From NCBI RefSeq assembly GCF_004297405.1, contig NZ_SCVC01000029.1:1-64000 (forward strand): DNA of 64,000 nt, read 5' to 3'. Shown here piece after piece: positions 8,473 to 17,008 of this stretch (positions within the stretch are counted from its first letter, which is position 1; each line of letters starts with the position of its first letter). The DNA comes from Reyranella sp. (GTDB taxonomy: Bacteria; Pseudomonadota; Alphaproteobacteria; Reyranellales; Reyranellaceae). The notes beneath the pieces were generated by a model, which saw nothing but the letters and a program-made list of their open reading frames with translations, did not search any database and had not been told where the DNA came from. The translations under genes were made by a program, and so were the position numbers.

Positions 8473-10084
8473 GCCTGGCTGTTGCCGCGACGGCGCGGCT
8501 GAGCAAGATCACCGGGACGAGCGAGACGGTGACAATCAGGATCGCTCCGACGGCTGCCTGAGCCAGGCGCTCGTCGGAGGCGAAGCGGAAGACACCGACC
8601 GCCAGCGTGTCGAAGTTGAACGGCCGGATCAGCAAGGTCGCTGGCAACTCTTTCAGAACCTCGACGAAGGCGATGATCGCGGCCGTGAGCAAGGGGCCGC
8701 GCAGCATCGGCATGTGGATGAAGCGCAGCACCTGGCGCGGCCGGGCGCCGAGCACGCGCGCACTGGCATCCATAGCCGGATCGATCGCCGCCAGCCCGGG
8801 CGCGACATTGGCCAGACCAACTGCCAGGAAACGCACCGTGTAGGCTGTCAGCAGGGCGAACGCCGTGCCGCTCAGCAACAGGCCGACCGGCAGTCCGAAG
8901 AGGCTTTGCGCCACTCGGTCGATGCCGTGATCGGCTGCCGCCAGAGGCAGCAGCACGCCGACCGCGATGACGGCGCCGGGGATCGCATAGCCCAGCGACG
9001 CGAACTCGATCGTCCGGTTGAGCGAGCGCCGGCGCACGAGGCGGCCGGCGTAGCTCAGGAACAGCGCCATGGCGACGATGATGATGGCGGCGAGCGTGGC
9101 GAGCACGAGGCTGTTGATGGCATCGCCGACGAAGCGTTCGTCGGCGATCGTGGCGCCTGAGGTCAGGGCGAGGCCGGCAAGATGCAGCGTCGGCAGCACG
9201 AAGCCCAGCAGTACTGGCAGGGTGCAGGCGACCACGGCCAGCAGACCGGCACCAGCCGACAAGACCGCCGGCTCGGCGTGATGGCGCAGGTTGGAGGCGA
9301 TGGTGAAACGCGCCCGGCCGCGCGAGCGACGCTCCAGAAGGATCAGAACGGCCGCGATCGCGATCAGCGCCAGGGAGATTTGCGCCGCGCCTTCGCGATT
9401 TCCCATGCCGTACCAGGTCCGGTAGATCGCGGTCGTGAAAGTCTGGACGCCGTAATATTGGACGGTGCCGAAATCGGCGAGCGCTTCGAGCAGGGCCAGC
9501 GCCGCGCCGGCGGCGACGGCGGGGCGGGCGAGCGGCAGTCCAATACGGAAGAAAGTTCGCCACGGGCCATGGCCCAGGATGCGGCTCGCCTCCAGCAGCG
9601 CCGGTGATTGCGACAGGAAGGCCGCGCGTGCCGCGAGATAGACGTAGGGGTAGAGCACCAGCGTGAAGAGGAAAGCCACGCCGCTTGCGGAGCCGAGATC
9701 AGGGAACCAGTAGTCGGCACGGCTCCAGCCCATGGCGTCGCGCAGCGCCGTCTGGATCGGGCCGGCGAAGGCCAGGAGGTCGGCATAGGCGTAGCCGATG
9801 ATGTAGGTCGGCAGCACCAGCGGCAGCAGCAAAACCCATTGCAGTATGCCGCTGCCGGGGAAACGGCACATCGTGACCAGCCAGGCCGTGCCGGTGCCGA
9901 TGACGACGCTGCCAACGCCGACACCCAACAGCAGGACAATCGTGTTGGCGACGATATCGGAAAGCTGGGTCGCGGCGAGGTGATGCCAGAGATCGCCCTG
10001 CCAGGTGAACAGGCTGGAGGTGATGCCGAGCAGGGGCATCGCCACGAGGGCAGCAACACTGAGAGCGCCCAGTCGCCAGATCAC
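8447..10084 (-). CDS. Iron-type ABC transporter permease (FbpB-like, fused double domain)
   Basis: A 545-residue membrane protein with about twelve hydrophobic segments arranged as two similar permease halves, the layout of FbpB/SfuB ferric-ion permeases. EAA-type loops are visible in both halves: around ARILGHGPWRTFFRIGLPL in the first and ASARVLGARPRQVLRFIHMP in the second. It is the natural partner of the binding protein it overlaps at its 3' end (26 bases, convergent). It begins 100 bases after rplI, separated from it by an intrinsic terminator. An ATPase subunit must come from elsewhere. Confidence 0.85.
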   Translation of the reverse strand: MIWRLGALSVAALVAMPLLGITSSLFTWQGDLWHHLAATQLSDIVANTIVLLLGVGVGSVVIGTGTAWLVTMCRFPGSGILQWVLLLPLVLPTYIIGYAYADLLAFAGPIQTALRDAMGWSRADYWFPDLGSASGVAFLFTLVLYPYVYLAARAAFLSQSPALLEASRILGHGPWRTFFRIGLPLARPAVAAGAALALLEALADFGTVQYYGVQTFTTAIYRTWYGMGNREGAAQISLALIAIAAVLILLERRSRGRARFTIASNLRHHAEPAVLSAGAGLLAVVACTLPVLLGFVLPTLHLAGLALTSGATIADERFVGDAINSLVLATLAAIIIVAMALFLSYAGRLVRRRSLNRTIEFASLGYAIPGAVIAVGVLLPLAAADHGIDRVAQSLFGLPVGLLLSGTAFALLTAYTVRFLAVGLANVAPGLAAIDPAMDASARVLGARPRQVLRFIHMPMLRGPLLTAAIIAFVEVLKELPATLLIRPFNFDTLAVGVFRFASDERLAQAAVGAILIVTVSLVPVILLSRAVAATARLTSSPPGP

Positions 10085-10110
10085 GACAGAACCTTAATCA
10101 TCCGGCGCCA

Positions 10111-10151
10111 CAAAAGAAAACGCATGCCATCGCGGTGCGATGGCATGCGTT
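10111..10151 (-). terminator. Intrinsic terminator of the rpsF-rpsR-rplI operon
   Basis: On the minus strand, a 14-bp perfect stem with a three-base loop (10120-10150, arms built on ACGCATGCCATCG) is followed by TTTTCTTTTG. It lies 34 bases past the rplI stop. It should also insulate the permease gene that begins at 10084. Confidence 0.88.
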
Positions 10152-10184
10152 CGAAGAGATGCACGGTGCCCGGGGGCACGCGGG

Positions 10185-10832
10185 CTACTTCTGGTCGGCC
10201 GGCGCTTCCTCGGCCTCGGCCGGAGCCTCGGCAGCTTCGCCTTCGGCGGCTTCGGCAGCCTTGGCTTCGAACAGCGCGGCAGCCTGCTCGGAGGCGCGGC
10301 GAGCGGCTTCAGCCGCTTCCATCGCCGCACGTTCGGTTTCTGCGACCAGCGTGCCACCCTTGGCGAGGAACTCGGCCTCGTCGGGCGAACGGGCGACGAT
10401 CGTGGTGATCTCGACCGTGACCTCCGGATGGAGGTGCACCTTGATCTTGTGTGCGCCCAGCGTCTTGATCGGCTTGTCGAGCTCGATCTGGCTGCGCTGG
10501 AGCTTGACGCCCTCGGTGGCGGCGCCGTCGGCGATGTCGCGCGAGGTGACCGAACCGTAGAGCTGCAGGGCTTCCGATGCCTGGCGGATCAGAGTGACCT
10601 TGAGGTCGCTCATCTTCGCGCCGACGGCTTCGGCTTCCGAACGACGCTCGAGGTTCTGGGCCTCGAGAGTCTTACGCTGCGATTCGAAGTAGGTGATGTT
10701 GTCCTTGGTGGCGCGCAGGGCCTTCTTCTGCGGCAGGAGGAAGTTGCGGGCGAAGCCGGGCTTCACCTTCACAACGTCGCCCATCTGGCCGAGCTTCGGC
10801 ACGCGCTCCAGCAGGATGACGTTCATCGGCAT
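10185..10832 (-). CDS. rplI: 50S ribosomal protein L9
   Basis: L9 binds 23S rRNA domain V with its N-terminal domain. The N-terminus (MNVILLERVPKLGQMGDVVKV) and the following GFARNFLLPQKKAL are diagnostic; the long connecting helix and C-terminal domain follow. At 215 residues it is much longer than the usual 150 or so, because of a low-complexity Ala/Glu-rich tail over the last 60-odd residues. The ATG at 10832 has AGGAGA seven bases upstream. It is the last gene of rpsF-rpsR-rplI. Confidence 0.96.
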   Translation of the reverse strand: MPMNVILLERVPKLGQMGDVVKVKPGFARNFLLPQKKALRATKDNITYFESQRKTLEAQNLERRSEAEAVGAKMSDLKVTLIRQASEALQLYGSVTSRDIADGAATEGVKLQRSQIELDKPIKTLGAHKIKVHLHPEVTVEITTIVARSPDEAEFLAKGGTLVAETERAAMEAAEAARRASEQAAALFEAKAAEAAEGEAAEAPAEAEEAPADQK

Positions 10833-10847
10833 GATTGCGTCTCCTGG

Positions 10848-11081
10848 TTAGGCGATGATGTAGGGCAGGAGCGCCAGGAAGCGGGCGCGCTTGATCGCCT
10901 GGGCGAGCTCACGCTGCTTCTTGGACGAAACCGCTGAGATGCGGCTCGGAACGATCTTGCCGCGTTCGGAGACGAAACGCTGCAGAAGGCGCACGTCCTT
11001 GTAGTCGATCTTCGGCGCATTGGCGCCCGAGAACGGGCAGCTCTTGCGGCGACGGGTGAAGGGGCGACGTTGCGCGCTCAT
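10848..11081 (-). CDS. rpsR: 30S ribosomal protein S18
   Basis: A 77-residue protein with the S18 core [19 protein letters not shown] and [20 protein letters not shown]. It forms a heterodimer with S6 on the platform of the small subunit. The N-terminus carries a basic stretch ([15 protein letters not shown]). Its ATG overlaps the rpsF stop by four bases (ATGA), so translation of the two partners is coupled. Confidence 0.97.
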   Translation of the reverse strand: MSAQRRPFTRRRKSCPFSGANAPKIDYKDVRLLQRFVSERGKIVPSRISAVSSKKQRELAQAIKRARFLALLPYIIA

Positions 11082-11530
11082 TCTTCTTCTCCTGCTGGGG
11101 CTGCGACGGGGGCTGCGCCTTCGTCACCGAATCGCGGACGCTCGCGGCGAGGCGGACGGTCACCCCAGCGATCGCCACGATCGCCGCCCGGACGGTCCGA
11201 CTTCTCGGCGCTGCGCTGCATGACCGCCGAGGGGCCTTCCTCGAGTTCGTCGACGCGAACCGTGATGAAGCGGATGATGTCTTCGTTGATCGACATCGTG
11301 CGCTCCAGCTCCTTCACCGCCGCCGACGGGGCGTCGATGTTGAGCAGGGTGTAGTGGCCCTTGCGGTTCTTCTTGATGCGGTAGGTCAGCGAGCGCAGGC
11401 CCCAGTACTCCTTCTTGGAGACGGTGCCGCCCAGGCCGGTGACCAGTTCGGCGAACTGGGTGGTCAATGCCTCCACCTGCGTCGTCGGGACATCCTGACG
11501 CGCAATGAAGACGTTCTCGTAGAGTGCCAT
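11078..11530 (-). CDS. rpsF: 30S ribosomal protein S6
   Basis: A 150-residue protein opening with [13 protein letters not shown], then [21 protein letters not shown] and [16 protein letters not shown], the S6 fold. After about residue 105 it has a disordered Arg/Asp/Gly/Pro-rich tail (for example [18 protein letters not shown]), commoner in alphaproteobacterial S6. It is the first gene of the operon, preceded by a 140-base leader with strong secondary structure and a good sigma-70 promoter. Confidence 0.97.
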   Translation of the reverse strand: MALYENVFIARQDVPTTQVEALTTQFAELVTGLGGTVSKKEYWGLRSLTYRIKKNRKGHYTLLNIDAPSAAVKELERTMSINEDIIRFITVRVDELEEGPSAVMQRSAEKSDRPGGDRGDRWGDRPPRRERPRFGDEGAAPVAAPAGEEE

Positions 11531-11583
11531 GTCGTTTTGGCTCCTTATGGCTGTTAGTGACCCGGAGTTCAGCGAACCGACCG

Positions 11584-11644
11584 GATCTAGCCGGCTCCCT
11601 GCATTTGCCCCGAAAGGGCGGATGCTCGAGCCGGCAAGGAGATC
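11584..11644 (-). promoter_or_regulatory. Structured 5' leader of rpsF
   Basis: In the rpsF transcript GATCT (11644-11640) pairs with AGATC (11588-11584) and GCCGGCTC (11635-11628) pairs with GAGCCGGC (11597-11590). An inner GCAT/ATGC and GCCC/GGGC stem closes a small loop. A further GGGCC-N6-GGCCC hairpin sits at 11646-11661. Leaders of rpsF operons often bind S6:S18 for autoregulation; this structure could serve that role, but I do not see the known motif clearly. Confidence 0.55.
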
Positions 11645-11673
11645 AGGGCCGATTTAGGCCCCGAAGAGCGGCG

Positions 11674-11701
11674 GTTATACAGGCCCACGGCCCGAAATCA
11701 A
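11674..11701 (-). promoter_or_regulatory. Sigma-70 promoter of rpsF-rpsR-rplI
   Basis: On the minus strand, TTGATT (11701-11696) and TATAAC (11679-11674) are separated by 16 bases. The predicted start of transcription near 11667 gives a leader of about 137 bases before the rpsF ATG. Confidence 0.65.
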
Positions 11702-11783
11702 GCAATCCCGGCGCAGCTTGACTGCGTCAGGGGCGCCGGTATGACTGCCCGCAATTCGCGTCGAACAAAGGGGGAAAACGCGT

Positions 11784-12725
11784 ATGAGTCGGGCTTTCGT
11801 CTTTCCAGGCCAGGGATCTCAGGCCGTCGGCATGGGCGCCGACCTCGCAGGGGCCTTCGCCACCGCCCGCGACGTGTTCGGCGAGGTCGACGAGGCGCTG
11901 GGCCAGAACCTGTCGAAGCTGATGCGGGAAGGGCCCGAAAGCGACCTGACCCTGACCGAGAACGCCCAGCCGGCTTTGATGGCCGTGAGCGTGGCGGTTG
12001 CGCGGATCCTCGAAAAGGATGGCGGTAAGCCACTACCGTCTCTGGCGGATTACGTCGCCGGCCATTCGCTCGGCGAATACTCGGCCCTTGCCGCGGCTGG
12101 CGCACTGCAACTCGCAGACGCTGCGCGGCTTCTCAAGCTGCGCGGCCAGTCGATGCAGAAAGCCGTGCCGGTTGGCGTTGGCGCCATGGCGGCCCTGCTG
12201 GGCATCGAGCTCGAGCCGGCCCAGGAAGCCTGCAAGGAAGCAGCCCAAGGCCAGATCGTCGCCGTGGCCAATGACAATGGCGGCGGCCAGGTCGTGGTCA
12301 GCGGCCACAAGGAAGCCGTCGAGCGCACGATCGAGGCGGCCAAGGCCAAGGGCTGCAAGCGCGGCATGATGCTGCCGGTGAGCGCGCCCTTCCATTGCCC
12401 GCTGATGCAGCCGGCCGCCGACGCGATGAAAGCGGCGCTCGAAGGCGTCGCACTGATGCCGCCACGGGTACCGCTGGTGGCCAATGTGCTGGCCGCTGAA
12501 ATCAGCGATCCCGGTGCGATCAAGCAGCGGCTGGTGGAGCAGGTGACGGGGCTGGTGCGCTGGCGCGAAGGCGTGCAGTACATGAAGACGAAGGGCGTCG
12601 ACATGCTGGTCGAGTGCGGCACCGGCAAGGTCCTGTCGGGCCTGGTCAAGCGCATCGACAAGGATATGACGGGCCTGGCGCTCAACACGCCGGCCGACAT
12701 CGAAGCCTTCCTGAAAACCGCCTGA
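11784..12725 (+). CDS. fabD: Malonyl-CoA:ACP transacylase
   Basis: A 313-residue enzyme that moves malonyl groups from CoA to acyl carrier protein for fatty-acid elongation. It opens with AFVFPGQGSQAVGMG and has the nucleophile elbow GHSLGEYSAL, the arginine region around LKLRGQSMQ and the late histidine in SAPFHCPLM. It starts at ATG 11784, is divergent from rpsF across a 253-base gap, and is first in fabD-fabG-acpP-fabF. Confidence 0.96.
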   Translation: MSRAFVFPGQGSQAVGMGADLAGAFATARDVFGEVDEALGQNLSKLMREGPESDLTLTENAQPALMAVSVAVARILEKDGGKPLPSLADYVAGHSLGEYSALAAAGALQLADAARLLKLRGQSMQKAVPVGVGAMAALLGIELEPAQEACKEAAQGQIVAVANDNGGGQVVVSGHKEAVERTIEAAKAKGCKRGMMLPVSAPFHCPLMQPAADAMKAALEGVALMPPRVPLVANVLAAEISDPGAIKQRLVEQVTGLVRWREGVQYMKTKGVDMLVECGTGKVLSGLVKRIDKDMTGLALNTPADIEAFLKTA

Positions 12726-12736
12726 GGAGTAGCGCC

Positions 12737-13474
12737 ATGTTCGATCTCAGCGGCAAGGCAGCCCTTGTCACCGGTGCCTCTGGCGGCATCGGTGGTGCAA
12801 TCGCCAAGGCCCTGCACAAGCAGGGCGCGACCGTCACCCTGTCCGGCACGCGCGCCGATGCGCTGGAGCAGCTCAAGGCCACGCTCGGAGAGCGCGCCCA
12901 TGTCGTCGCAGCGAAGATGGACGATGCCGCTGACATCGACCGTCTGGCCAAGGAGGCCGAGGCAGCGATGGGCAAGCTCGACATCCTGGTGAATAACGCC
13001 GGCATCACGCGCGACAACATCTCGATGCGCATGAAGGACGACGAGTGGGAGAAGGTGCTGCAGGTGAACCTGACCGGCACATTCCGCCTCACGCGGGCGG
13101 CGATGCGCGGCATGATGAAGCGCCGCTTCGGCCGCGTCATCAATATCACCTCGATCGTCGGCGTGACCGGCAATCCCGGCCAAGCGAACTATGCGGCCGC
13201 CAAGGCGGGCCTGATCGGCATGTCGAAGTCGCTGGCGCAGGAGCTGGCCTCGCGCGGGATCACGGTGAACTGCGTAGCGCCCGGTTTCATCGCTACGCCG
13301 ATGACCGACGCGCTGACCGACGACCAGAAGAAAACGATCCTCGGCCGCGTGCCGGCGGATCGCCTGGGCACGCCGGAGGAAATCGCTTCCGGCGTTGTTT
13401 ATCTCGCAAGCGACGAAGCGGCCTATGTCACCGGCCAGACCCTGCACATCAACGGCGGGATGGCGATGATCTGA
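12737..13474 (+). CDS. fabG: 3-oxoacyl-ACP reductase
   Basis: A 245-residue short-chain dehydrogenase that reduces beta-ketoacyl-ACP with NADPH. It shows the cofactor loop TGASGGIGGAIA, the NNAG motif in ILVNNAGITRDN, catalytic Ser in NITSIVGVTG and the YxxxK pair in NYAAAKAGLIG. The start ATG 12737 has GAGGAGT upstream and is 11 bases after fabD. A longer frame is open upstream but overlaps fabD and lacks support. Confidence 0.95.
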   Translation: MFDLSGKAALVTGASGGIGGAIAKALHKQGATVTLSGTRADALEQLKATLGERAHVVAAKMDDAADIDRLAKEAEAAMGKLDILVNNAGITRDNISMRMKDDEWEKVLQVNLTGTFRLTRAAMRGMMKRRFGRVINITSIVGVTGNPGQANYAAAKAGLIGMSKSLAQELASRGITVNCVAPGFIATPMTDALTDDQKKTILGRVPADRLGTPEEIASGVVYLASDEAAYVTGQTLHINGGMAMI

Positions 13475-13559
13475 GGGGAGGTCCTTGGGACAGCCCTTCA
13501 AGTGCCTGATTCTGTGGGCTTTTCGATTCTAGCCAATGGCCGTGGAGCTATGTTAAGAG

Positions 13560-13591
13560 CCCGGACTTCGCCAACCCCTTCGGCGACCGGG
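13560..13591 (+). promoter_or_regulatory. Hairpin in the acpP leader
   Basis: CCCGG (13560-13564) and TCGCC (13568-13572) pair with GGCGA (13582-13586) and CCGGG (13587-13591), giving a 10-bp stem with a three-base bulge, 29 bases before the acpP ATG. A weak promoter TTCTAG-N16-TATGTT (13526-13553) lies just upstream, so acpP, the most highly needed product of this cluster, may have its own transcript. Confidence 0.4.
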
Positions 13592-13620
13592 ATTTCAGAA
13601 TAGACGGGAAGGACAAGAAA

Positions 13621-13860
13621 ATGAGCGATATTGCCGAGCGCGTTAAGAAGATCGTCGTGGAGCATCTCGGCGTCGAGGCCGCGCAGGTCAAGGAAGACGC
13701 CAAGTTCATCGACGATCTCGGCGCGGACAGCCTCGACACGGTCGAGCTGGTGATGGCGTTCGAGGAAGAGTTCGGCATCGAGATCCCCGACGACGCGGCG
13801 GAGAAGATCCAGACCGTCGGCGACGCGATCGGCTTCATCAAAGGCAACGCGAAGTCCTGA
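13621..13860 (+). CDS. acpP: Acyl carrier protein
   Basis: A 79-residue acidic protein that carries growing acyl chains on a phosphopantetheine arm attached to Ser37 in [13 protein letters not shown]. The rest ([20 protein letters not shown]) matches housekeeping ACP. It lies between fabG and fabF, with GGAAGG upstream of ATG 13621. Confidence 0.98.
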   Translation: MSDIAERVKKIVVEHLGVEAAQVKEDAKFIDDLGADSLDTVELVMAFEEEFGIEIPDDAAEKIQTVGDAIGFIKGNAKS

Positions 13861-13894
13861 TCTTCGCCAGTTCCTGCAACTAGGAAGGCGGAAG

Positions 13895-15151
13895 ATGAGG
13901 CGAGTCGTTGTAACTGGCATGGGTATGGTGACGCCGTTGGGTGACGGCGTCGACACGAACTGGCGTCGCCTGATGGCGGCGGAGTCTGGCATCCGGGCCA
14001 TCCAGGCGTTCGACACCTCCGATCTCGCGACCAAGATCGCGGGCGAGGTGCCTTTGGGCGAGAAGGCGAACGGCCACTTCAATGCCGACGCCTATATCGC
14101 GCCCAAGGACCAGCGGAAGCTCGACAAGTTCATCATCTTCGGTCTGGCGGCCGCCGAGCAGGCGGTCGAGGACTCCGGCTGGAAGCCGCAGGACGAAGAG
14201 GGCATGACCCGAACCGGCGTCATGATCGGCTCCGGCATCGGCGGCTTGCAGACGATCTACGAGACGTCGCTGGTGTTGAAGGAGCGTGGACCGCGGCGCG
14301 TCAGCCCGTTCTTCATTCCTTCGGCACTGATCAACCTCGTCTCCGGCCAGGTCTCGATCAAGTACGGCTTCAAGGGCCCGAACCATTCCGTGGTCACGGC
14401 CTGCGCCACCGGTGCCCATGCACTGGGCGATGCGGCTCGGTTGATCCAGCTCGAGGATGCCGACGTCATGGTGGCCGGTGGGGCCGAAGCTGCGATCTGC
14501 CGCATCGGCATGGCAGGTTTCAATGCCTGCAAGGCGCTGTCGACCGATTTCAACGATACGCCGACCCAGGCCTCGCGGCCGTGGGACAAGCGGCGCGACG
14601 GCTTCGTCATGGGCGAGGGTGCGGGCTGCGTGGTGCTCGAAGAATATGAGCACGCCAAGAAGCGTGGCGCGAAGATCTATGCGGAGATCATAGGCTACGG
14701 CCTGTCTGGTGATGCCCACCACATCACCGCACCGTCCGAGGATGGCGACGGCGCGATGCGTGCCATGAAGGCGGCGCTGAAGCGCGCCAAGCTCGGCACC
14801 GACCAGATCGACTATGTGAACGCACACGGCACCTCGACGATGGCCGACGTCATCGAACTCGGCGCCGTGAAGCGGGCGTTCGGCGAGGACGCTTACAAAC
14901 TCTCTATGTCGTCGACCAAGTCGGCGACGGGACATCTGCTGGGAGCTGCCGGCGCGATCGAGGCGATCTACGCGATCAAGTCGATCAACGAGCAGGCCGT
15001 TCCGCCGACCCTCAACCTCGACGAGCCCGACGAAGGTTGCGACATCGACCTGGTGCCCAAGCAAGCCAAGCAGCGCAAGGTTCGTTACGCGCTCAGCAAT
15101 TCGTTTGGATTTGGCGGCACCAACGCCTCCTTGATCGTCGGTCCCGTTTGA
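13895..15151 (+). CDS. fabF: 3-oxoacyl-ACP synthase II
   Basis: A 418-residue condensing enzyme that extends acyl-ACP with malonyl-ACP. It has the active-site cysteine in VVTACATGAHALGDA and the two histidines in VNAHGTSTMADV and KSATGHLLGAAGAIEA. It ends with FGFGGTNASLIVG, as usual. It starts at ATG 13895, 34 bases after acpP, with AGGAAGG upstream. Confidence 0.97.
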   Translation: MRRVVVTGMGMVTPLGDGVDTNWRRLMAAESGIRAIQAFDTSDLATKIAGEVPLGEKANGHFNADAYIAPKDQRKLDKFIIFGLAAAEQAVEDSGWKPQDEEGMTRTGVMIGSGIGGLQTIYETSLVLKERGPRRVSPFFIPSALINLVSGQVSIKYGFKGPNHSVVTACATGAHALGDAARLIQLEDADVMVAGGAEAAICRIGMAGFNACKALSTDFNDTPTQASRPWDKRRDGFVMGEGAGCVVLEEYEHAKKRGAKIYAEIIGYGLSGDAHHITAPSEDGDGAMRAMKAALKRAKLGTDQIDYVNAHGTSTMADVIELGAVKRAFGEDAYKLSMSSTKSATGHLLGAAGAIEAIYAIKSINEQAVPPTLNLDEPDEGCDIDLVPKQAKQRKVRYALSNSFGFGGTNASLIVGPV

Positions 15152-15167
15152 CCACCGGGAGCTGAGT

Positions 15168-16223
15168 TTGCTCAGCTATTTTCGTTGGGTCCTCTTCTTT
15201 GTCGCGCTGCTCGTCACGGTGATGGGCGGCGGGCTTTATCTCGGCCACACGATCCTTACTGCCGAGGGGCCACTCGAGAAGACCAAGAACGTCGTGATCC
15301 CGCGAGGCGCGGGGCCCACCACCATGTCGAAGCTGCTGCAGGAAGAGGGCGTCATTTCCCATCCGCGGCTGTTCCGCGTGGCGTTGATGATCGATCCGTC
15401 GCCCAAGCCCATCAAGGCGGGCGAATACGAAGTGCCGGCCCACACCTCCATGCAGACGCTGGTCGAGCTGCTGCAGTCGGGCAAGGTCGTGCAGCGCCGC
15501 CTCACCGTGCCTGAAGGTATGACGACGGCCGAGGTGATCGACCTCGTACGCAAGACCGAGGCGTTGGCGGGTGAGATCACGCTCGACCTCAAGGAGGGCG
15601 ATCTCCTGCCGGAGACCTATTTCTATTCGCGCGACGATACACGCGACGGTCTCCTGATGCGCATGAAAGAGGCGATGGAGAAGACGCTCGACGAGGCGTG
15701 GCGTAAGCGAGCGGCCGGCCTGCCTCTGGCCAACAAGCGTGACGCGCTGATCCTCGCGTCGATGATCGAGAAGGAAACGGCGGTACCGGCTGAGCGTACC
15801 AAAGTGGCCGCGGTCTTCATCAACCGGCTGCGCCGCCGCATGAAGCTCGAGAGCGACCCGACCACGATCTACGGCCTGACCGATGGCAAGGTCGCGTTCA
15901 ATCGCGAGCTGACGCGCGCCGATCTGACGTCCAACACGTCCTACAACACCTACGTGATCAACGGCCTGCCGCGCGGGCCGATCTGCAACCCCGGCCGCGC
16001 CTCGATCGTGGCGGCGACCAATCCGTTGGCGCGCGACCGTTCGCTCTTCTTCGTCGCCGATGGCCAGGGTGGGCATGCCTTCGCGCTGACGCTCTACGAA
16101 CATCAGCGCAACGTCGAGCGTTGGCGGCAAATCCAGCGCGAGCGGGCGGAGTCCCAGGGACAGACGCAGCCGCAGACACCGGCGGCACCGGCTCCGCAGA
16201 CGCCGGCGCCCCTGCGACAGTAG
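15168..16223 (+). CDS. mltG: Endolytic peptidoglycan transglycosylase MltG
   Basis: A 351-residue inner-membrane lytic transglycosylase that cuts nascent glycan strands. An N-terminal membrane anchor (residues 6-26) precedes the YceG domain, with EGMTTAEVIDL, the catalytic glutamate in ASMIEKETAVPAERTKVA and NRLRRRMKLESDPTTIYGL. The C-terminus is Gln/Pro-rich. It starts at TTG 15168 with GGGAG six bases upstream (15157-15161) and follows fabF by 16 bases, as in many bacteria where mltG sits beside fabF or pabC. Confidence 0.94.
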   Translation: MLSYFRWVLFFVALLVTVMGGGLYLGHTILTAEGPLEKTKNVVIPRGAGPTTMSKLLQEEGVISHPRLFRVALMIDPSPKPIKAGEYEVPAHTSMQTLVELLQSGKVVQRRLTVPEGMTTAEVIDLVRKTEALAGEITLDLKEGDLLPETYFYSRDDTRDGLLMRMKEAMEKTLDEAWRKRAAGLPLANKRDALILASMIEKETAVPAERTKVAAVFINRLRRRMKLESDPTTIYGLTDGKVAFNRELTRADLTSNTSYNTYVINGLPRGPICNPGRASIVAATNPLARDRSLFFVADGQGGHAFALTLYEHQRNVERWRQIQRERAESQGQTQPQTPAAPAPQTPAPLRQ

Positions 16224-16225
16224 GT

Positions 16226-16936
16226 ATGCCAGCCGTCCTTCTGGCGCTGGTCGTTCTCGCGGTGATGGCGTTAGGCCTTGCCTGGGTCCTGCGGGCAAAG
16301 CCGTCGGCTCTGGCGCGAACGCTGCGCGTCGTGCTGGTGGTGTTGGGCGGCATCGGTGTCGGTGCGTTGCTGATCTTCGGATTGCGTTTCCTGCCCGGCC
16401 TGTTGCCCGAACTTCTTGGCCTTGCCGGCATCGTCATCACAGCATTGATCGCGCGCGCCGTGCGGCACCGTTCCTCGGGTGGCTTCAGTTCACCGGGCAA
16501 TGGCCAACGCACGGAAGTGCGTACAGCTTTTCTTCAAGCCTGGATTGACCATGGCAGTGGTGATGTCGGCGGCACGATCCTGTCGGGTCGCTTCGCCGGG
16601 CGCACACTCGATGCACTATCCGATGCGGAGCTTCTCGATTTGCGGGCGGAGTGCTCTGCAGACGCCGATTCTCTCAGGGTGCTGGAAGCCTATCTCGATC
16701 GTCGTTTGGGCGCGAACTGGCGCAATACTCAGCAACAGCCGCCGCCGCGCGGACCGCGTACCGACATGACGCGCGAAGAGGCGATGGCGGTTCTCGGTCT
16801 GGCGGAAGGGGCGACAGCGGATGAGATCCGCGCGGCGCACCGTCGCCTGATCCAGCGCATGCATCCCGACGTCGGTGGCACGGCCGATCTCGCAGCGCGG
16901 ATCAATCGAGCCAAGGACGTCCTGCTTGGCGGTTAA
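16226..16936 (+). CDS. Membrane-anchored J-domain protein (Tim14/Pam18-like layout)
   Basis: A 236-residue protein that starts two bases after mltG. Two or three hydrophobic segments fill residues 3-85, a hydrophilic linker follows, and the C-terminus is a short J domain with the essential HPD in RLIQRMHPDVGG and the end helix ARINRAKDVLLGG. J domains stimulate the ATPase of Hsp70. The order membrane anchor then C-terminal J domain matches alphaproteobacterial relatives of mitochondrial Tim14. The client and cellular role here are unknown. Confidence 0.8.
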   Translation: MPAVLLALVVLAVMALGLAWVLRAKPSALARTLRVVLVVLGGIGVGALLIFGLRFLPGLLPELLGLAGIVITALIARAVRHRSSGGFSSPGNGQRTEVRTAFLQAWIDHGSGDVGGTILSGRFAGRTLDALSDAELLDLRAECSADADSLRVLEAYLDRRLGANWRNTQQQPPPRGPRTDMTREEAMAVLGLAEGATADEIRAAHRRLIQRMHPDVGGTADLAARINRAKDVLLGG

Positions 16937-17008
16937 TCTTGCCAGCGGCGGCTCTGGGTGGCATCTAGCCCGACCCCCGGATTGTCACCCGGCAATCCTA
17001 TCAAAGCA

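Noticed and set aside
12050-13501. A 483-codon antisense frame across fabD and fabG
   Set aside because: It is a shadow of two certain genes.
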